In this document: positions 1 to 10,899 of the stretch, piece by piece
Position numbering within the stretch: position 1 is the first letter of the stretch
How the letters are laid out: every line of letters begins with the position of its first letter
Assembly: GCA_948144175.1 (NCBI GenBank)
Contig: CANXME010002429.1
Coordinates: 1-64,000, forward strand
Length of the DNA: 64,000 bases
From: Closterium sp. NIES-65
Lineage: Eukaryota > Streptophyta > Zygnematophyceae > Desmidiales > Closteriaceae
Direction: 5' to 3'
Notes under the pieces: model-generated
Seen by the model: only the letters and a program-made list of their open reading frames with translations
Told to the model about the DNA's origin: nothing
Databases searched by the model: none
Made by a program: the position numbers and the translations under genes

Positions 1-137
1 TTAAATGCCATCAACAACCCCGTGGGTCGGGCTTTAAACCATCAACAACCCCGTGAGTCAGGCTTTAAACCATCAACAACCCCGTGAGCCGTGCTTTAAA
101 TGCCATCAACAACCCCGTGAGTCGGGCTTTAACATGA
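1..137. repeat. 31-33 bp tandem repeat, four copies
   Basis: Four copies of a unit containing CCATCAACAACCCCGTG, starting near 8, 39, 70 and 103, separated by a TTTAAA-containing spacer. It continues off the left edge. It lies upstream of the first kinase exon I recognise, so it is probably intronic. Confidence 0.85.
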
Positions 138-204
138 GCGTACAGCTAGCTAGCTAGCTGCATCAGCGGCGCATACTCTCGCAATTGTCATCCAGCCCCT
201 TCGT

Positions 205-218
205 TTGAGACGTCTCAA
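205..218. repeat. ACGT-core palindrome between direct repeats
   Basis: TTGAGACGTCTCAA is a perfect 14-bp palindrome. It is flanked by two identical 19-bp copies of ATTGTCATCCAGCCCCTTC at 184-202 and 221-239. It is the first member of the palindrome family described in the findings. Confidence 0.85.
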
Positions 219-363
219 CGATTGTCATCCAGCCCCTTCTCTCCTCTTTCTCCCCTTCCATCCCCTCGCTCCCGTTCCTCCCGCTCCCGTTCCTCACTCT
301 CCCTCCCATTCCCTTCCCTCCCATTTCTTCCCATCCCAATCCCTTTCCCCCTTGTGCTCTCAG

Positions 364-3300
364 GACACGGGCTACATGCCTCTCAAGCTCGGCAGCAGAG
401 TAGCTCTCATGGTGAACAGGTATGGTGAACAGGTGTGTTTTAGAGATTTTCAAAAAATCCCTGCAGCTCTCATGGTGAACAGGCATGTTTGTTCATGATA
501 ACATGTATGTTTGTTCATGAACAGTTGTGTTTGTTCATGAACAGTTGTGTTTATTCATGAACAGCTGTGTCTGTTCATGATTGCCGCATCGCCGTCCTCG
601 CTTGTGTTCCCCCATTTCCCCCCCCTCTAGTCTGAGCGCAGCGCTGCTTCAGCCAAGTGTACTCTCTCTGGTGTCCCCATTTCCTCCGCTCCCTCTTCTC
701 TCCACCTCCCCCGTCCTCGTCCCCCGCCCTCCCCCTTCCCCATTCCCCCAGCCTGGGCGCAACGCCAGCTATTGCAGCAGGCAAGGCTGTGCCACAGCTT
801 TCCCCCCACCTCCCCACCTCTCCCCCACCCCCACCCCATCCTCTCCCCCCTCACCACCATCCCCCCAGCCTGGGTAATATCAACCATGGAGGTTATGGTT
901 GCGGCAAGCAAGGCTGTAGCACAGCCACCTCCCCTTTTCTCCAACCCAACGTTCCGATCCCCCCACCCCCACCCCCCCCTCTCCCCTTCCCCTCGTGCTC
1001 CCTCCCCTTTCTCCCCAAGCCTGGGCGCAACACCAGCCATGGAGGTCATGATTGCGGCCGGCAAGGCTGTAGCGCAACTACAGGTGAGGATGATCTTTTT
1101 AGGTGCGTCAGAAGCAGGCAAGGCTGTAGCGCAACACTCGTTGTCCTAGAACACGAGTTGATGGAAGTAAGGCCTCCACAGCCCACCTGTCCGCTATTGA
1201 CAGCTCCTGCAAACAGTGCCGCTACCTCTCACTTACGAGCGATTTTGAGAATTCTCATAAGCGCCGCTACCACTCACTTACGAGTGATTTTGAGAATTCT
1301 CAAAAGCGCCGCTACCACTCACTCACTCTGACACTCTGTATGTAACTCTCTCTGTCCGCGTCTGCCTGCACAGCATGTCTCTGCACCCATCTACACCGAT
1401 AATCACGCCCATGTACACCTCTTCACTGCTCTGTACCCCACTGCACCCCTCTGCAACCCTCTGCAACCCTCTGCATCCCTCTGCACACCTTGCGCTTGCA
1501 TGCACCATGGAAGGTGGAGCATGGGCTGGCAGTGGAGCGAGTGTATGCAGGCCATTTCATGACTTCCCTCGACATGTCAGGTGCTGTCAGGTGGTGTCTG
1601 ATGCTGTCAGGTGGTGTCAGGTGGTGTCAGTTGGTGTCAGGTGCTGTCAGGTGACAGGCTCTGCCGCAGACACACAGGCACCTGAAAAGCCTTCCTTCAT
1701 ATTCGCTGACTTGGTTTGACTTTGGTTGACTCGCTTTGACTCTTCTGTCAACCCTGTCCAGTATGCTTGTTCTTTTGTTCTTCTTGCGCCTCTCCCACAG
1801 GCCTCTCCCTCTCAGTGCTTAAGGTGGACGATCAAGTGCTGCAGAGGCTAGACGCCCCAACCCAACCTGCACCCCTATGTTTGTTTTCTTGCATTTTTTC
1901 TTCCGTTGATTGCCTCTGTCCCTGCCACAGGCCTCTCCCTCTCAGTGCTCAAGGTGGACGATCAAGTGCTGCAGCGACTAGACGCCCCCACCCTCGCCCC
2001 TGCATGGCCCAACGCCTGCCAAGGTGGGCTCCCACGCATGCCTGAGTTGAATGCGCCAGCCTATACATTCCTCTTCACACCAAGAAGGGGTTTGAGACTC
2101 TGAGACTCCTGGAAATAACTCGGATGAGAGAGGAGAGAGTGCGCAAATTCCCAAGCTCCATATACATTTGCGTGAGAGAGGGTGTGAGGGAGTGCATGGG
2201 AGTGTGTAAGCCACCCTTCTCAAGACACCCTTCTTTCTCTCTCCACTCACTATCTCTCTCACCATTCCCCCCTTCCCCTCCTCCAGGTGCCCGTCCAGCT
2301 ACCAAGGTGCCAGTGCCACTCCCCCCAGCCCCACCAGGCTCTCAACCTGTACGTTTCCCTCCATCCATCCTGGCCTTCTGCTATGAACAAGTGCTTTGAG
2401 ACGTTTTTTATAAGACGTCTCACAAACGACTGCGATGCCCCCCGTACCTTCCGTACTACCTCCATGCTCCCCATGCCGCCATCCATCCCGCTTTCCCCCC
2501 CCCCCCCCCTCCCTTCCCCCTCCCTCTCCTCCCAATGCACTTGTGATCCCACCGTCTTACTACCACCCCACACCCTTATGCCTCACATGCCGCCCACATC
2601 CCGCATACCCCGTGCCCCACCCCTTCCGCACCCCCCACAACCCTCCAACACCCCCCCAGTCAACAGAGGAGCGGCGGGGCGGTGCCTGGGAGGCGCATTT
2701 GAGGGGGCGCTCAGGCTGTTCTGGCTCTGGCAGTAACGGCAAGCTCGGAATGATGTGACTTTTGAGTCGACTCAAAAGTCACCTCAATTTGAGGGGGGGC
2801 TCAGGCTCTAATGGCTCTGGCAGTAACGGCAAGCTCGGAATGATTGCTATAGAACACGTGTGCCCCACCCACTACCCACTCCGTTGTGCCCACATGCCCC
2901 CGCACCGACGCCCCTCCCCCCACCCCGGAGGCATCAGCATGTGAGCGTCCAAAAGGAATCAACAGAGGAGGGGCGGTGCCTGGAGCGGTGCATCCGAGGG
3001 GGCGCTCAGGCCGTGCTTGAGTGCATGGAATGACACACCTCTCCCCCATAACCCCCATGCTCCCAAAACCCCCTCGCAACCCCCAGGCATCAGCATGTGA
3101 GCGCCCCAAGGAGTTGACAGAGGAGGGGCGGTGCCTGGAGCGGTGCATCCGAGGGGGTGCCCAGGCCGTGCTGGCTCTGGCAGTAGACTTGAATGCGTGG
3201 GATGACACACCTCTCACCCATAACCCCCATGCCCCCACACCTCACCTCACCCCCCAGGCATCAGCATGTGCGCGTCCAAAGGAGTTGACAGAGGAGGGGC

Positions 3301-6300
3301 GGTGCTTGGAGCAGTGCATCCGAAGGGGCGCGCAGGCCGTGCTGGCAGCAGTGGCAATCTTGATTTGAATGCAGTCGAACACCTGTGCTCCACTCCCCTG
3401 TGTCCCACGCGTGCCTCCACACCTCCCGCTCCCCCCAGGCATCAGCATGTGAGCGCCCCAAGGAGTTGACAGAGGAGGGGCGGTGCTTGGAGCGGTGCAT
3501 CCGAGGGGGCGCCCAGGCCGTGCTGGCTCTGGCAGCAGACCTGAATGCATGGGATGCCAAGATTGGCGATGGGGACTGCGGCAGCACGGTGAGAGGAATG
3601 GGAGAAACTTGTTTTAGGAGGGAAACAGGGAGGGCTCTATGCGAGTGTAATAGCCTTCAATGAAGCAGAGGGGGGTGCCATGCCGGCTCTGGCACCAGCC
3701 AGACCTGCCTGCTGCACTGCCCTCAGGCCGTGCTGGCACTGAGTTTTTGAGAATTTCAAAAAACTGTCTGCACCGCCCTCAGGCCGTGCTGGCAGTGAGT
3801 TTTTGAGAATTCTCAAAAACTGCCTGCACCGCCCTCAGGCCGTGCTGGCAGTGGCAGCCGACCTGAATGCATGGGATGCTAAGATTGGCGATGGGAACTG
3901 TGGCAGCACGGTGCGGTGGGAGGGGATTGAGTGAGGGGTCTTGCTGTTGACTCACCAGTAGTTGAATCATATGCACATGGGTCGAGTCAATGGTGCTGGC
4001 TCTGGCAGCTGACCTGAATGCATGGGATGCTAAGATTGGCGATGGGAATTGCGGCAGCACGGAATAAGGGAGAGGCTTCGGAGGGGGAACTTTGAGCTCT
4101 TGGGGAGGGGCCTTGTTGTTGAGTTGGCCCATCGCTCAACGTTGGCCTCCCTGCTTCCATTCCAGGTAGTCTGCTCTGATGGATCGAACCTCAAGGCTTA
4201 GTGGGAATATATGCTTATTGCTTATATACGCTTATCGTATATACGCACTCTTATATACGCTATACGCTGTAGGGACGGGTTTGGAAATACGTTTTTTCGG
4301 GCAGAAAAAAAACTTCCCGGGCAGGGTCAAAAAAAGGCGCGCGGGGGGGGGGGGGGTATGGGGGTGGGGTATGGGGCCTGAAGTTTCAGAGATTTTTTTT
4401 TTCCACATTACACATATACCACGGCCTACACAACTACTGTCATCACTACTATCATCACTATCATCACTTACCATCATCACTTACCATCACTACTATCATC
4501 ACTACTCCATCAGGACCATCACTTCTCTCTAAGACAAGCTACGTACTACTACTCCTTAGGACTAGCCGCCCACAGCAAGCCACATTTGCCCCCTCTAGTT
4601 AGCGTACTCGTCTTCGAAGATGTCGTCTTCGCCTTCCTCCTCATCCTCTCCCTTCGTCTCGTCTTCCAGCCCATTGTATCCCGCCACTCGAGGGGCATTA
4701 GTCCCATTCCACTGCCACCACTTCACCATGCTATACTTTCCCTCTTTCACTAGCTTCCTCTGTGCCACGGCTTTCGGCATCCCAAAAGAACCCTTCATGT
4801 TAAGGAACGTCCTCAACCCGTCCCCCAGCTCAAGCAAGATGTCGCACGCGTCATCCCCCCCATCCCCGCGGCTCGCAAGGAACTCGGCCTGCTGGCTGAT
4901 GAACGCCTTGAAGACTTTCGTGCACTCGGGATCAGCGCCGAAAATATCTTCCTCCTGATTCGCGGGGTTGAGGATGCGGCCAGCGACATGCATGGCGCAT
5001 GCGAGGCTGCCGTCCCAGCGGTCTCTGAGGATGCGGCGGATCTTGTCCTTGTCCCCGTCGCTCAGCTGCTCCTCGTCCGCATCGAGTAAGCCCCCCACGT
5101 CCTCAGTCAAATGCAGCATCAAATTGTACAGCCTCCCCATCATCCCCACGGCATGCCCGTCCGTCTGCCTCATCACCTTAAAAGGCAAGCTTCAGCAGTG
5201 CGACGAAGAACTCGGCCGTCTTCCACCAGGCGGCATCATGGATCAGCGCACTGAACCCGTCACACGATTTCTTCCGGTCCCCTACCGCCTACTCCTTCCA
5301 ACCCTCGCTCGTCACCATGTTGGTAAGGCCGCCGCGCATCGCACATAGTCGGGATATGGCTATGTAGTTGGTCCCGAATCGGGTTCCAGCCGGCTTCAGC
5401 GCCTGCAGAACCTTCCCCTCCACCAATTCCGGCTTCCGCAGGTACCCTCGGGTCCAGTGGTGGTTGCGGACGAAGCTAGATATCTCCCTTCCTTGTCGAC
5501 CACCAGCTTAGCCCATCCCATCTTCCCGACATCTTCCATGAGAAGATCCAATACGTGAGTGGCGCACGGCACATCCTGAATGTGCGGCCACTCCTGTAAG
5601 AGTTGCTTCACCGCCACCGCATAGTTCGACCCCCCGTCCATGCAGAACGCAACAACGTTTTCTGGACCCACTTCCTCCACCACGGGCCTAAGAATCCCCG
5701 CCACGTATTCTCCGGTTTCCTCTCCATGTTGCAGTCAATACAGTCGGTGAAGACGGCGCCAGAATCGTTTACGAGAAGCACGTTGGCCTGCGGCCTGCCG
5801 TTGCGGTCTGTCATCATGTTGGACGAAACCGTCACGCCCGTCCTCTTCCAGCTCGCCTTAATGCCCACCAAACCCTGCTCGATTCCGTTGCGACACGAGA
5901 GAAGGCCAGCACCGCCGATGTATCTCCTCTTGGGAGGGACGTAGTCGATGCCGACGCGCTTGACGAGGTTCAATGCATTGACCATCAGAGGATGGTCAAT
6001 GTGGCGCTCGGGGATATGGAGGGCGGCCCAAGCAAGCGCAAGTGCCTCGTCCGCTTCTCTCTTTCTTGCGCATCGGATGGCAGCACCAGTGTATACGTTG
6101 CTGCAGAACTTGCACTCGTACTGCTGAGCTTTTCCCTCGACCCTCTTGATGATGCGGAAGTGCTTGAAGACGGCATGGTCAACGTCGGGGAGATACTCCC
6201 GTGCCTCGGTTAGAAGAGTTTGCGAACTGCCAACGGTGTTAACTGACGGTGGCGTTAGAGGAGAGGTAGTAGTCGTCGACATAGGCACCATGCGCTAGGG

Positions 6301-9300
6301 AATGCCTAGTGCTCTGCTGGTAGCGAGAGAAGACCTAATGAGTTGGATGTTGGGGGTGTGCTTGTTTTATGGCGAGTTGATTGTGGGAGTGGGAAGATGG
6401 CCAACAAAAATTGGAGAGGTGTTGGTTGCGAAGGGTTTGAATGCGGTACTGATAGTGAACACCAAAATGTGAGGGAACGTGCAGGCGCGACTCGACGAAC
6501 GTGACTTTCCATTTGCGACACGAACTTTCAACCCACGTCAACGCTAGCACACAGCGCGGGCGTGCCATCTGACCGCGCCAATGTCTTCGTCGTGCAATTC
6601 CGAAGCGAACCGTATAGGTTGAAATTTTCTGGCCGGGCTGCCCCAAAAAAAAATGGTGAGCGTATAGCGTATTCGATAGCGTTTAGCGTTTTGCGTATAC
6701 ACGCTAGCGTATACACGCTAAACGCAAACAGGTTTTTGCGTTTATTCCCACTTAGCCTCAAGGCAGCCCCACATGCCCTCTTCTACCTCTTCTTCTCACG
6801 CGCTCATTGCTGCCAGGCCAGGCTGCGTTGGTTTGACTTTTGAGACTTCTCAAAACTCAAACCAACATATCTGATGGATCGAACCTCAAGGCAGCCCCAC
6901 ATGCCCTCTTCTACCTCTTCTTCTCACGCGCGCATTGCTGCCAGACCAGGCTGTGTTGGTTTGACTTTTGAGAATTCTCAAAACTCAAACCAACATATCT
7001 GATGGATCGAACCTCAAGGCAGCCCCACATGCCCTCTTCAACCTCTTCTTCTCATGCGCTCATTGCTGCCAGGCCAGGCTGGCACCTACCTTCCACATCC
7101 TCGCTTGCTCACCCCATCCACCTTTCCCCCACCCCTTCCCCTCCTATCTCCACCCCACCTTGCCTGTCCCATCCCATCCCCCCCTTGCGTTCAGATGAGC
7201 CGTGGGGCCAAGGCAGTTCTTGAAGCTCTCGCCTCAAGGTCTGTACGCCTGTCTCCCCACGCCGCCTTTGTTCCTTCTCTGCCTTTGCCTTGTCTCACTC
7301 ACGCCGCCTTTGCTCGTCCTCTCTCCCCTTCTCTGTCGCCCTTCACCCTTCTGTCTTCCTACCCACTAACGGACCTCCTGGCTCCTGCCCCCCCACTCTG
7401 CAACCCCGACTCCCTGTCCTCTTTTGTCCTCCTCATTTGTTCCCTCCCCCTCCCCTTGCGCCCCAGATACCCCCTAAATGATGCACCAGCGACAATTAGG
7501 GAGATGGGCGCGAGTGTGCGGTGCTCCATGGGAGGGACGAGTGGAGTGATGTGAGTGTGCGAGGGTGTGGTGTGAAGGAGGGGAGGTATTTGAATGTGGT
7601 TGCTTGTGCTGCCATGTCCCGGTGACAGTGAGGGACATATGCGCGAGTGTGCGCTGCTCCATGGGAGGGACGAGTGGAGTGATGTGAGTGTGTGTGGTGT
7701 GTGTGAGGCTGGTGGGAGGAGAAAAAGAGGTGTGCTTCTGGCATGACTTGGGGACGAGTGGGTTGATGTGAGAGAAGAGAGGGAGATCTGCGCGAGGGTG
7801 TGGTGCTCCATGGGGGGAACAAGCGGAGTGATGTGAGTAGCGGGGGGGGTGGGGGAAAAATGTGCTGGCACTGCTTGCTTGCACTGCCATGTGCTGGCAC
7901 TGCTTGCTTGCACTGCCATGTGCTGGTGACAGTGAGGGAGATGGGCGCAAGGTGTGCTGCTCCAAGGGGGGAACAAGCGGAGTGATGTGAGTGGGAAGGG
8001 AAAGGGGTGGGAAGGGAAAGGGGAAAGGGGGTGAAGGGAGGGTGGGGATGTGACGGTTGTTATTTGCCCTCTTTCGATCACTGTTTGCCCTCTGCTTGCC
8101 TACTGCTTGTCCTACCATGCGAATGATGAAAGAACTTGTTCAAGAGTTGCACAAATCATCTACTAACTGTGCGGCTTTGCCCTTCTTTGTTCCACTCCTC
8201 TTTCTACACGACCTGTTTCCTACCCTCTCCGGCCCTACCCTGCTCACTTCTCTGGCTCACTCCTCCTGCTCACTCCTGCCCACCCCTGCCCACCCATACC
8301 CACCCATGCCCACTCCTCAATCTCTTGCCTGTGCACATCTCCCATACAGATACGACATCTTCTGTCGCTCTGCATACGTGAAGCTGAGGGAGCTCGCAGG
8401 CCCAGCGATGCACTTGCAGGCACTCGTTCACCCTTCCTACCCACACCTTCCCACACCTGTCTATCTTGCCTGTGCGCATCTCCCATACAGATACGACATC
8501 TTCTGTCGCTCTGCATACGTGAAGCTGAGGGAGCTCGCAGGGTCAGCAGCACAGCCCACCCCTGCCCACTGTTCGTCCTCTCCCTCCCTCCTCTCCCTCC
8601 CCTTTCTCCTCTCGCACCTGAACCCTTCAATTTCTCCTCTTCTCAGCTTCATGTATGCAGGGCGATTGGTCTGAACCCTTTCCAGCTTCATGTATGCAGG
8701 GCGATTGGTCTGAACCCTTTCCAGCTTCATGTATGCAGGGCGATTGGTCTGAACCCTTTCCAGCTTCATGTATGCAGGGCGATTGGTCTGAACCCTTTCC
8801 AGCTTCATGTATGCAGGGCGATTGGTCTGAACCCTTTCCAGCTTCATGTATGCAGGGCGATTGGTCCGAACCCTTTCCAGCTTCATGTATGCAGGGCGAT
8901 TGGTCTGAACCCTTTCCAGCGTCATGTATGCAGGGCGATTGGTCTGAACCCTTTCCAGTGTCATGTATGCAGGGCCGGTCTTCTTGTCCAAAACCAGCAA
9001 TCCAACCCCTTTGAGTCTTCGAGTCCCCTTTGAATCTCCTCTATCAGAACGCATCTTCAGGCGCCCTCCACTCAAATGCCATCCATCAATCTATCCTTCA
9101 GTTTATTCCGCTTCAGTTATTCTCCCAATTTCTCCTCCCTTCTTCCCCCCTCTGCCTCTCTTCCCCTGCCTCCCTATCATCACCAGGGGCGGCTGCATTT
9201 GAGGCGGCGGTGGCAGCGGTGAGTCTGTACGGCGGCACTCAAGCCGGCGACCGCACCATGCTGGATGCTCTGCTGCCACGCTCTTGCGCAGCATCCAGAC

Positions 9301-10103
9301 ATGCCGGGAGATCTGACACACGTCTCAACTTCTTCTCTTCCCTGCCTTCCCGAACCCTCTCCTCCTTCCCTCCCTGCTTCCCCAACCCCCTACCCACCCC
9401 CACCCCTGTATCTACATCCACCCTATCACCAGGGGCGGCTGCATTTGAGGCGGCGGTGGCAGCGGTGAGTCTGTACGGCGGTGCTCAAGCGGGCTACCGC
9501 ACCATGCTGGATGCTCTGCTGCCCGCCGCTGCCTCTCTCTCTCGCAGCATCACAGCAGGGGAGTCAGCAGCGGCCGCGCTGGCTGCTGCTGCTCAGGCTG
9601 CTGCTGCCGGAGCCGAATCAACCAAGTCAATGCCAGCTCTGGTGAGTCAACCAAGTCGATGCTAGCTCTTGTCTAATGTCATTTTTCTTTCGTCACTATA
9701 GATTAGCAGCTCCACCAACGTGTGGGAAATGGTGTTGGCACGGCATTGCTGCCCTGACCTAAGAAATCAATCTTATTGTGCAACCCATTATCCATGCACG
9801 GCATGATTGAATGACGAATCATTGAATTGAACAATCTGTGAATCTTTAAACACTGTTATTCAATCAACACTGCATGGTTATTGAATCCATCCATATGGTT
9901 CTCTTCTTCAGGCTGGCAGGTCCAGTTATGTACCAGCAGAGGTGTTGGCATCAGTGCCTGATCCCGGAGCCATGGCTGTAGCGGCATGGCTGCAAGGTGC
10001 CGCTACAGCCATGCAACCACCGCCGCCGCCTGTAGTGGAGTCCGTAGCAGAGCCTGCAGCGGCAGCAGCGGCAGCACCATCAGCACCACAAGAACAGTTG
10101 TAG
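364..10103 (+). CDS. Dihydroxyacetone kinase (DAK1 end plus DhaL domain), 5' end outside window
   Basis: Dihydroxyacetone kinase phosphorylates dihydroxyacetone (or glyceraldehyde) with ATP. Plant and algal forms fuse a substrate-binding DAK1 (DhaK) domain to an ATP-binding DhaL domain. Exons I chain are 364-419, 1020-1083, 1514-1580, 1931-2023, 2287-2348, 3439-3588, 7195-7238, 7467-7550, 8491-8540, 9433-9641 and 9912-10103. In order they give the DAK1 end (SLGATPAMEVMIAAGKAV, VERVYAGHFMTSLDMS, SVLKVDDQVLQRLDAPT), a Pro-rich linker, then DhaL with its metal-binding loop WDAKIGDGDCGST, YPLNDAPATIREMG, SMGGTSGV, YDIFCRSAYVKLREL and the C-terminal AGRSSYVPAEVL..VPDPGA. Phases agree at every junction but one. 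The 8491 exon has no GT in phase at its 3' end; the nearest GT is one base later and would shift the frame. The acceptor at 1514 is weak. The conserved Asp of GDRTMLDAL is Tyr in the only full copy of its exon (9495-9497). A functional gene is likely but not certain. Confidence 0.82.
752..1145 (+). repeat. Copies of the kinase LGATP exon
   Basis: The intact exon is 1020-1083 (SLGATPAMEVMIAAGKAVAQLQ, donor GTGAGG). Degenerate copies lie at 752-797, about 869-925 and 1108-1140. The first two keep an AG acceptor ahead of CCTGGG, and all keep GGCAAGGCTGT or a close variant. Between them is C-rich pyrimidine sequence, as in a multiplied polypyrimidine tract. Only the third copy keeps the full peptide. 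Confidence 0.75.
1216..1320. repeat. 45-bp repeat with AATT-core palindromes
   Basis: GCCGCTACC..CTCACTTACGAG recurs at 1216, 1261 and (partly) 1306. Between the copies lie TTTTGAGAATTCTCATAA (1243-1260) and the perfect palindrome TTTTGAGAATTCTCAAAA (1288-1305). Confidence 0.85.
1571..1665 (+). repeat. Multiplied splice-donor array after kinase exon
   Basis: The exon ends GACATGTCAG|GTGCTG at 1580. The next 85 bases repeat TGTCAGGTG(G/C)TG about seven times, so several donor-like CAG|GTG sites follow the true one in a row. Confidence 0.7.
1801..1870 (+). repeat. Upstream copy of kinase exon 1931-2023
   Basis: This has its own CCCACAG acceptor (ending 1800) and encodes GLSLSVLKVDDQVLQRLDAPT in the right phase. 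It then diverges without an evident donor. The downstream copy 1931-2023 continues to LAPAWPNACQ and a GTGGGC donor, so I use that one. Confidence 0.75.
2660..4066 (+). repeat. Seven to eight copies of the DhaL metal-loop exon
   Basis: The complete exon is 3439-3588. Copies of its first part begin near 2660, 2788, 2930, 3078 and 3256, most with CCCCAGGCATCAGC ahead of them. Copies of its second part, through GGCGATGGGAACTG, lie at about 3836-3910 and 3990-4062. The palindrome GTGACTTTTGAGTCGACTCA.. (2755-2782, 28 bp) separates two 57-bp copies at 2698-2754 and 2788-2844. AATT-type palindromes at 3744-3763 and 3798-3821 separate copies of CCGCCCTCAGGCCGTGCTGG. Confidence 0.85.
4189..4196. repeat. 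Target-site duplication of hAT element, left
   Basis: CCTCAAGG at 4189-4196 is repeated at 6756-6763 directly outside the two element ends. Eight bases is the usual hAT target-site duplication. Confidence 0.85.
4197..6755 (-). mobile_element. hAT-superfamily DNA transposon, 2,559 bp
   Basis: The ends are CTTAGTGGGAATA (4197-4209) and, reversed, CTAAGTGGGAATA (6743-6755): 13-bp terminal inverted repeats with one mismatch, flanked by the 8-bp duplication CCTCAAGG. Both subterminal regions are rich in TATACGC/GCGTATA motifs, as expected for transposase-binding repeats. It sits in an intron of the kinase gene, inside the first copy of a 128-bp repeat whose other copies are uninterrupted. Confidence 0.88.
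4595..6291 (-). pseudogene. Broken hAT transposase (BED-like and DUF659 remnants)
   Basis: Reading from 6291 down, the N-terminal part (6291 to about 5700) has a CxxC zinc-finger-like segment (YECKFCSNVY) and the DUF659-type stretch FALAWAALHIPERHI..PPKRRYIGG to the DG/TD region. A frameshift near 5705 moves the reading to EVGPENVVAFCMDGGSNY. A second frame change and an in-frame stop follow before 5188. The part 5188-4595 holds the hAT-like middle (W..RNxxLK replaced by MVKWWQWNGTN). No C-terminal dimerisation domain (ER.WS motif) is visible before the stop, so the protein is frameshifted and truncated. The element cannot make its own transposase. Confidence 0.75.
6756..7080. repeat. 128-bp tandem repeat with 40-bp palindromes
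   Basis: Three copies of CTCAAGGCAGCCCCACATGC.. start near 6758, 6886 and 7012. Between them lie two 40-bp inverted repeats (6827-6866 and 6955-6994), with arms GTTGGTTTGA/TCAAACCAAC around TTTTGAGACTTCTCAAAA and TTTTGAGAATTCTCAAAA. The hAT element interrupts the first copy. Confidence 0.88.
7467..7990 (+). repeat. Four copies of a kinase exon 3' end with donor
   Basis: The true exon 7467-7550 ends GGAGTGAT|GTGAGT. Partial copies at about 7620-7680, 7785-7832 and 7925-7985 keep the last 35-60 bases and the GTGAGT donor but have lost a clear acceptor. The unit GTGCTGGCACTGCTTGCTTG is additionally doubled at 7860-7920. Confidence 0.8.
8350..8399 (+). repeat. Upstream copy of kinase YDIFCRSAY exon
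   Basis: Identical in peptide to 8491-8540 (YDIFCRSAYVKLRELA) and preceded by the same CCCATACAG acceptor. The duplication is about 141 bp. Neither copy is followed by GT in the expected phase. Confidence 0.8.
8647..8981. repeat. 39-bp minisatellite, about 8.5 copies
   Basis: The unit begins CTTCATGTATGCAGGGCGAT and ends CCCTTTCCAG. The period is a multiple of three and has no stop in one frame on each strand, so it makes artificial open frames. Every unit carries two AG acceptor-like ends (TGCAG, TTCCAG). It is intronic in the kinase gene. Confidence 0.92.
9187..9281 (+). repeat. Upstream partial copy of kinase exon 9433-9641
   Basis: It has a CACCAG acceptor and encodes GAAAFEAAVAAVSLYGG..GDRTMLDALLP, then diverges. 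It keeps the conserved Asp (GAC 9249-9251) that the full copy has lost. Confidence 0.8.
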
Positions 10104-10210
10104 CCTGAACCTCTTCGCAATGGCGCACCACGCGTTTGCTCTAGGCTAGAGCGAGTCGTCCATTAGTCAGCAGAAATATATGGCTGGAAGCATATTTTGT
10201 TTCCACGTTC

Positions 10211-10216
10211 AATAAA
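10211..10216 (+). terminator. Probable polyadenylation signal of kinase gene
   Basis: AATAAA lies 108 bases after the kinase stop codon, in an AT-rich stretch. No other signal is nearer. Confidence 0.45.
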
Positions 10217-10897
10217 GATGTGATGCAAGCTTGCCCACACGTACCTGCAATTGGCAGGTTATTCATTGATGAGTAGGTGACTGAGAAACACATTAATCTT
10301 ATGGTATTACAAAATAATTGTATTCAGAACAGCATTGCGTAATATTGGCAGGAAAAGTTTGGCAGGCGCAGTTATCATGTTTTTGCGAATTAGCTTATGC
10401 GAAAGCATTGTGCGCATTCGCAAACCTCCGAACCTCCATCTTCGTCAGCCCCGAACCCACTCTCCAACCAATGATTAGTGTGTGAGCGACAATCCCGAAG
10501 CTCAAGGGAAGTGCCTCCGCCGCATTTAATATCTAGCTTAACGTTCCGGATCGTTTGTTACCGCTTTGAAACTCGCTAATCGAGCTAGCCTCAGCGCGCC
10601 CCACAGGCAGTGAGGGCCGTTGGGGAAACCGTGCTGGCGGTTGACTCGGAAGCTTAAGTGAGAAGCAGGGCTCACGCTAGCAGGGTGCACATCCGGAACA
10701 GGGCTGTCGTTTCGTTTTGGCCCCCCCGGACAAATCAGGGGGCCCGGCATGTACGACCCTGTATTTAGCAGGGTCGGGGCGAATCTCGGCCCTTTAGGCT
10801 TCAGGGCTGAAATTTATTCCTCCCTGTAAATCAGGTTTGCCGCGGAAAATTCTGCAGCCTCAGTTCTACCACAAAGCTGACAGCTGCACTCCGCTAG
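10217..10897. other. Intergenic, no gene seen
   Basis: Mixed-composition sequence without exon-like open frames, recognisable domains or long repeats. Confidence 0.5.
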
Positions 10898-10899
10898 TA

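Noticed and set aside
2395..2435. Further GAGACG/GACGTCTC palindrome junction
   Set aside because: The two half sites are separated and I see no flanking direct duplication.
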